NCBI GenBank assembly: GCA_036898135.1
Contig: CM072525.1
Location: forward strand, 20,393,081 to 20,457,080
Length of the DNA: 64,000 nt
Origin: Oncomelania hupensis
Taxonomy: Eukaryota; Mollusca; Gastropoda; Littorinimorpha; Pomatiopsidae
Direction of reading: 5' to 3'
Each line of letters starts with the position of its first letter. Within the stretch, counting starts at the first letter, position 1. Positions 58,430-64,000 of this stretch are shown one piece after another. The position numbers were made by a program, and so were the translations under genes. The notes under the pieces are model-generated. The model searched no databases, was not told where the DNA came from, and saw only the letters and a program-made list of their open reading frames with translations.

Positions 58430-59270
58430 CCCCGTGCTAACTGCAGTTGGAATTCATCATATAACGTACTCAGGACAACTGAAAATATATACTAATGGGT
58501 GTGTTCTTCAAACAGATGATGCAGGAGCAGCTTTTTTAATACTAGTCTAGATTTAAAAATATCAGAATCATATTATTTAGGGAAAGGATATTCGATATAA
58601 ATACAATTTCTAATCTTCCCTTGTCAGTTTAACAAGCATTGAATTCATATAATCCTGATAAAAAATATTTTAGAAATTAAAAATTTAATATTATTCACAG
58701 TTTGGTAACTAAAATGGCACTCATGTGACTTTTTGCTGGATTCCCTCACATTGTGGATTCCTTAATAATGATTGGGCTGATCAAGTTGCAAAACGTGGTG
58801 CTTCAAATAGGCTATTAATCCTCAAATAATAACGATACCATAGACTTCTAAAGATATTCAAACTCTATGAAACAAAAATTGTAAAAGAGATTACATTTAA
58901 TCGCAACTATGATGAACCTTGTGGAATTGCTAGATCAGTTTCAAGCATGGCACATAGAATAATATTAACCTCAAATAAAACCAAATATTGTAAAAATGTT
59001 AAATGCATATATGGTGAATCTATTTCTCTGAAACATGTATTACTTCAATGCAGTGGTATTCGTCCATTTTTTCCAATGATGATCATGAATTATTATCGAT
59101 CCACTAATAACATAAGCTTTGATGTAAGCGTTGATTGATTGGTCAGTAGCTCAATTAATATAATTAGGTATTTTATATCTATGTATGTGGTGCAGATGTG
59201 TGCGAATGCGTGCGTACGTCTTATCTCGACGAAGAAGACGTTAATAAAACAACTAACCAACCAACCAATA
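58430..59270 (+). mobile_element. LINE relic with RNase H domain (copy B)
   Basis: Duplicate of 42340-43200. The last part is better preserved here, reading MAHRIILTSNKTKYCKNVKC, IYGESISLKHVLLQCSGIRP; copy A carries a 2-bp insertion in it. Confidence 0.85.
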
Positions 59271-59483
59271 GCGATTGAATTTAATCTTTTTTGCCGGTAA
59301 ACGTCACCACCTTCACCTACTGTCTCGCTCTGTCCTAATTGAGAATAAATAAATCGTTGACAATTATGTCGGTGATGTTGAAGACCATGCAGCAATGGTG
59401 GGTGGTGGTGTTGATGATGATTATGATGAGGATGAGGACGACGACGATGAGGATGATGATTAAAATTTAAATTCTTAATAAAG

Positions 59484-59937
59484 GAGCGTAGTTAGCCCAA
59501 TGGCGTACGCCGTGTACTCGAAAGTTAGGCGATAACATTTCAACCTTCAAAGGCAATGGTTCAAACTCCGTTAACAGCATGAGGGGGGGGGGGTGAGATA
59601 AACACACACCCATTGCGTTCCTCCTACTCTTTCGGATGGAGTATAAACCGAGGTCTAGTCAGTGCACGCACGCATTCCACCCCAAGGACTTTAAATATCC
59701 TGATGCTCACGTCATGGGTGAGCGCCGGTTACACAAATACACGCAGCACGCACTAGGTCCCTTCTCCCCATCCCCGGTCGCCCAGGATTGCGCTCAGTCG
59801 TCTGGGCGTTAGACTATGCGTCCAAAGGCTGCAAGTGTGCGCCTCGGGCGGCTTGAGTTATATTCTGTATTGGCCAACGCCTTGAGCAGATATTGAGCTG
59901 GTAAAGCGCTATATAAAAGTGATTAAATAAACTAATT
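59484..59937 (+). mobile_element. SINE-E, full-length (copy B)
   Basis: Duplicate of 43408-43860 with small indels (extra AAATACACG near 59733; loss of CGCTAG near 59875). Confidence 0.8.
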
Positions 59938-60603
59938 TGGGCTACGGTTGTCGGCTGCCAGGTTAACGTTGCTTTTTTTTTGCTTTTTACAATATATATA
60001 TATATATATATATGTTTTTTTTTTAACTTGGATTTATTGCCGGTTTGTTTGTTGGTTGTCGGGTTCATTGCGCAAAATGAAACATAGCCATCACAGTCCT
60101 CCCTCTTTCTGTACTGTGACAGTTTGAAAACCGCCACATGCTTATCCTTTTATCGAGCATATATGGCGGTTTGTTGGTTGGTTGGTTAGCGTAACTTGTA
60201 ATTGATTTTACCGTTACAATGGCTGCCCTTTTGCCCTTGCCGTCTAATTCTCATTGACCCATGCAGCATCTTCTGTGTATGTGTCAGAATGACGACATGA
60301 ACTGCGATAGGTTTGGCGCCATGGACAGAAATAAGGTCATGACGGGTCATCCGGCGTCGATGGCAACGGACGATATATTTAGAATCAGCGAGGGCATTAT
60401 CTTCATAGAAAAGAAGAAGAGTGATGCCCAAGGGGACAAGACATCAGAGAAGCAACACTGTGGCAACAACCCGGTATGGCGTGGCTGTGATGCTGCTGCT
60501 GGTGGTGATGGTGGTGATAGTGATTGTGACGTTAGTGGAAAGCTACTGGTGCTGTTGATGCTTCTGTCATCGTGGTCTTCATCACCATCTGCTCCATTGT
60601 CGC

Positions 60604-60605
<2 letters not shown>

Positions 60606-60646
<41 letters not shown>

Positions 60647-60765
60647 GCAATCACCATAATATTCATGTTCTTCTTGTCTACCAACACCACTATTATCATG
60701 ATAATCATCTTCACATTTACATCAACCATCCTCTCTGTACTTCCACAACGTAAAAGTAAGGTTTG

Positions 60766-60835
<70 letters not shown>

Positions 60836-60836
60836 G
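60606..60836. repeat. ATC and TTA microsatellites (copy B)
   Basis: ATC run of about 14 units (60606-60647) and TTA run of about 23 units (60768-60835). Confidence 0.95.
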
Positions 60837-60867
60837 ATTTTATATACCGCTTTTTTCCCAAATCCCC

Positions 60868-61437
60868 TGTAGGGGTGCCGGGGGTTTCAGTAGGAATAGT
60901 ATCCCCACTTTCTGTAAATGTAGTGCTTTAAATTCCCACTGTCGCTGTATTTCTCCCCTGTTGTTTCTCCTTCCTACTCTGTTCTATCAATCTACTATAC
61001 TATCTTCTTCTTCGCTAAAACTCTTCCTGGATAAAACTCCCCATTTGTGTATGAGGTCTGTTGGATCAGCTTGGGAATATTGGACGCTTTCTGCCAGGTG
61101 GTACTGGGGCTTCCTATGATGTTATTATTTGGCAATGTAGGCATTTTATATGCATGTGTTTTGTTGATATTTTATAATGAATTTTGTTTTCTATTTTGTT
61201 TTTGCAAACGGGGGTTCGATAAATTAGAGTACAGCCTCAGCGTCCCCTGCGTGGGATGTCTTTATTGTAAAGTGACCGGCTGGTGGAGTGCCTTCAGTGT
61301 TGCCACAAGGGTTGTTTCAGCAGATCTTTTATGTGGATCAGGGGCGAGTCCTCTTTCAGCGAAATTGTGGTCTTGATTTTGTGGTACTGATTCGGCATTT
61401 TGCAGTCCGCTGGACCCTGTAATCAATCACTTTAATC
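60868..61437 (+). mobile_element. R575 retroposon copy 12
   Basis: Duplicate of the copy at 44770, with an 8-bp deletion near its 3' end (GATCTTTGATTTTG shortened to GATTTTG). Confidence 0.88.
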
Positions 61438-61717
61438 ACAAATCTGGCACAATGCGCGGCCGTACTCCTGTCATTTCACCTACTCTAACATATCTAACAA
61501 ACATCTATTATTCGCTATTAGGAGACGGAAATGAGATCGTATTTTATTTTTAAAGTTTAGATTGAGCGCATATATAACCATTATTGAGGGTTGTATTGTA
61601 TTTTACATCGTACTGTGTTGCCTTTTACATTGTATTTATTGTATTATATGTACTGTGTTGTGTTGCCTTGTATTAAACGTTGCTGCATTGTATATCTGTG
61701 TTGGTGATGCGTAGCAG

Positions 61718-61878
61718 GAAGAGCAGGTGGGAAACAACCTGGCAGAGCGAATAGAGAGAGCGAGGGTTCGGTGCCAAGAAGTGCGGTCAGACATCAGCAC
61801 CTTATCGTCGAGATGTGACAGTTTGCACGGGCAGCTCAACGTCATTCGTCAACGACTCGCTGATAACAGCTTCAAAAG
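61718..61878 (+). CDS. Unrecognised giant-exon gene, coiled-coil exon 2 (copy B, intact)
   Basis: 161 bp, open throughout: EEQVGNNLAERIERARVRCQ, EVRSDISTLSSRCDSLHGQL, NVIRQRLADNSFK plus AG. The acceptor GCGTAGCAG and donor AAAAG|GTTAGT are as in A. Alternating hydrophobic positions (L, I, V, L, L, L, V, L) fit a short coiled coil of about 50 residues. Phase 0 at the left fits exon 1; phase 2 at the right fits exon 3. Residue differences from A: G for V and N for K in the second half. Confidence 0.75.
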
Positions 61879-62109
61879 GTTAGTTACTTTGTTTTAACAT
61901 TAGAAGTAGAGTAGAATAATAGATTACTGGAATATAGAATAATAGATTACTGGAATATTTCAACTGAGTTCAAGAAGTCTTTCTTACCTCTTCAAATTAT
62001 GCCAATTATAATATTACTTGTCTTTAGTACTTTTCACAACTGTATTTATCGTTTAGTCGATACATGTGGAAAGTAACGAAAGGTATACTGCATAGGAAAC
62101 CTCATTTAA

Positions 62110-62154
<45 letters not shown>

Positions 62155-62279
62155 AGTTGTACACGCGTTGTAACTCAATATGCGGTGACTTGTACAAACG
62201 CAAACGCTAACGTGTTGCATAATATACTGTCTTATACATAGTCTCGCCTCCCAACACAATCATCGTACAAACACGTGGT

Positions 62280-63540
62280 GTGAACACTTCCACAATTATA
62301 CAAACACTCCCTTCAAATTTTAAATCACAAGTTCCAGGCTATAACTTTAATTTTTTTGGGAATCGACCCAAACCTTTTAAAAAAAAATATATAAGGAATA
62401 AATCATTAAATGTCGTATATTGTTCCATATTGCACCTTGCCATCCAGGGGACTGTTGAACGGCAAAGGTCGATTCAGCAGTCCGCTCACTCTGTAACAAA
62501 GCAGGAATCCGTTATACAGTTTTCGAACTCGATTCCGCAAACAGAATCAACAACTGCATATAATTTCTTTCCGGAAAACGCATGGACGCGCAGACCTCAG
62601 AGTATATTTATAGCCTATCAACAAAGTAGAAAAACAAAGAACATCCCAGAATGACCAATCAAAAATAAAACTCGTCACCGACGTTACACACTATCTTACG
62701 TCATAGAACAATCTACAGACTTTGAGAATATAATTATTGGTCACTAAATAGCTCTCAAATCTTCAGTCAATAAACATTATGTATTAGATTCCTCCAGCGA
62801 CACAGTATAGATTTTAATTTTTTTTTTAATAACTGCTATAATTGACAGAGCCGAAACATAATTAGTGCGCGTCTCAATCGTAACAGGATCAAAAGATGTT
62901 AAACGAAAAGACACCGAATTGGCGAAGAGACCATAGAAAGTCTATAAACTAAAAATAAATCGAAATGTCTTTAGATCCGCGCACTTCCAAAACTCAAAGA
63001 GTTAAAGGAACGTAAACTAAACTAAGAGTGGCAGAGTAGTTCAAATTAAATTGTTAGAGTTGCGTTTAATGTTTGTGTGTCCATGCGTAACAAAAAAGAG
63101 TATTAGTACTATATAACACCAAACGTATGTGAGTAAAGGTTAAGGTGTTCCCGTTACCTTTCTATCGTTTGGGACCCCTCTTTTTTCTAGGCCAGCTTAA
63201 TGAGGGCGGCGCCTATCTCCTCTCCCACCCCTTGGGGTCATGAGCAATCTTGCCACTGTCTAACCTAAACAAAAAGGAAAGGTACCAGTCACAGCTGTGT
63301 GACTGGGCTTGTCGTAGTTTGTTTCAATCTGTTTTTTTTTTCGGTCATTTGTGTGCCTTCCTAAATGTCACCCTGTCCTGTCTAAACCCTCTCCCCGACT
63401 TCTTAACATGAAACTTCTAGCGTGTGCCCTGACAGCTATACTACTTGCGCCTCCCAAATCATGTTCAAAATGACCTACGTTTAAAAAATTCTTAATTTGA
63501 ATTGAATTGAAGGTCGAACAAGGCTTGCAAGGGATCATTT
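62280..63540. other. Intron 2 of copy B, no gene recognised
   Basis: AT-rich intronic sequence equal to 46196-47139 and 47866-48040 of A. The stretch 63261-63360 replaces the R575 copy of A with unrelated DNA that includes a small palindrome (CCAGTCACAGCTGTGTGACTGG, imperfect, near 63285). Confidence 0.6.
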
Positions 63541-63561
63541 GTTGATGATGTGTGTCCGCAG

Positions 63562-64000
63562 ATCACATGTAACCGCCCAACAACGGAGCAATACGTCACA
63601 ATTTCATATGCAAGTCATAGTACTCGAGCGTTACAGCTTCTTCGTGCTGTGACCTCTGCAGTGACATCCCCTGTTACTAAAACCCACGCGAGGCCAGCAA
63701 AAAAACTATGACGCCGTTGGAACTGTTGGAAAGGATGGAAAGGGAAATCGGCGGGGATTTGGACAGACTGGCCTTATTGCGGCGAATAATGACGATGGTT
63801 CTGCAGGTGAATTTGAATATCGTTCAGCTATAGACCCCGATAGGGACATTAGCGTATTGTACGAGGAAGATGAAACAAGCTTTGCTGAAGCTGTCAGGGA
63901 CAAAAGATGCTGCCATTTCTCGCTTGCAGAGACAGCACCACTTTCTACATCGCAAACACTGCAGATAGAGAGAGGACGATCAGTAACCGAAGACCAGCTT
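63562..64000 (+). pseudogene. Giant-exon gene, start of exon 3 (copy B), frame-broken and cut by window end
   Basis: The acceptor TGTGTGTCCGCAG ends at 63561. Relative to A it has several 1-3 base losses (GACCACGGGAGC to AACAACGGAGC, GCCAAGC to GCCAGC, TTGGCGGCG to TTGCGGCG), so the exon-2 frame meets TGA about 30 codons in. After each loss the same protein continues in another frame (for example FEYRSAIDPDRDISVLYEED). The concentration of single-base losses looks like low-quality sequence at a contig edge; a real pseudogene copy is the alternative. Confidence 0.7.

Larger units (their letters stand above)
56765..64000. repeat. Duplicated segment, copy B
   Basis: Begins at the first base after the gap and matches copy A (41326 onward) to the window end at an offset of about 15.4 kb before indels. 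Identity is high throughout intergenic and intronic DNA, so the duplication is very young or allelic. Confidence 0.95.

Overview
The window is animal nuclear DNA, most likely from a mollusc and probably a gastropod. Three things point there: a prepropeptide carrying repeated GSLFRF-amide units (the LFRFamide family known from Lymnaea and other molluscs), introns with GT-AG borders, and a very high load of tRNA-derived SINEs, LINE fragments, MITEs and microsatellites. No bacterial-style operon, CRISPR array or plasmid feature is visible. Most long open frames are translated microsatellites or minisatellites.

Three split genes can be read. (1) On the plus strand at 7782-10118 lie the last two exons of an LFRFamide neuropeptide precursor. 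Its signal-peptide exon was not found. (2) On the minus strand at 22911-14308 lies a Golgi type II sulfotransferase of the HNK-1 / carbohydrate sulfotransferase family. Seven exons were located by matching splice sites and codon phase, and one small exon is predicted but not found. Genes 1 and 2 are convergent. (3) On the plus strand at 41703-54230 lies an unrecognised gene: a 14-codon first exon, a coiled-coil exon and a single giant exon of about 2,055 codons. The predicted protein of about 2,123 residues is mostly disordered and rich in SP/TP sites. An X-box-like site lies about 330 bp before its start codon.

The right part needs care. Sequence after a run of exactly 500 N (56265-56764) repeats 41326-48509 almost base for base up to the window end, so promoter, exon 1, exon 2 and the start of exon 3 of gene 3 appear twice (copies A and B). 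This is either a 15.4-kb tandem duplication or an uncollapsed second haplotype, and the placeholder gap favours the latter. Each copy carries its own small frame breaks. B has a 567-bp CAGGG-type transposon with a clean 5-bp target duplication and a 70-bp hairpin, both absent from A. A has a retroposon absent from B.

The rest is repeats. The most abundant is a retroposon of about 575 bp (here R575) with a defined 5' end, a GTATAAATAG box and variable short-tandem tails, in about 12 full or partial copies. Others are six tRNA-derived SINE groups, LINE 3' ends including an RNase H relic and a CR1/L2-type relic, a mariner deletion derivative that keeps a transposase C-terminus, several MITEs, minisatellites with 22, 34 and 37 bp units, and an 850-bp array of self-complementary CATAGAATGAATTCTATG-type units.
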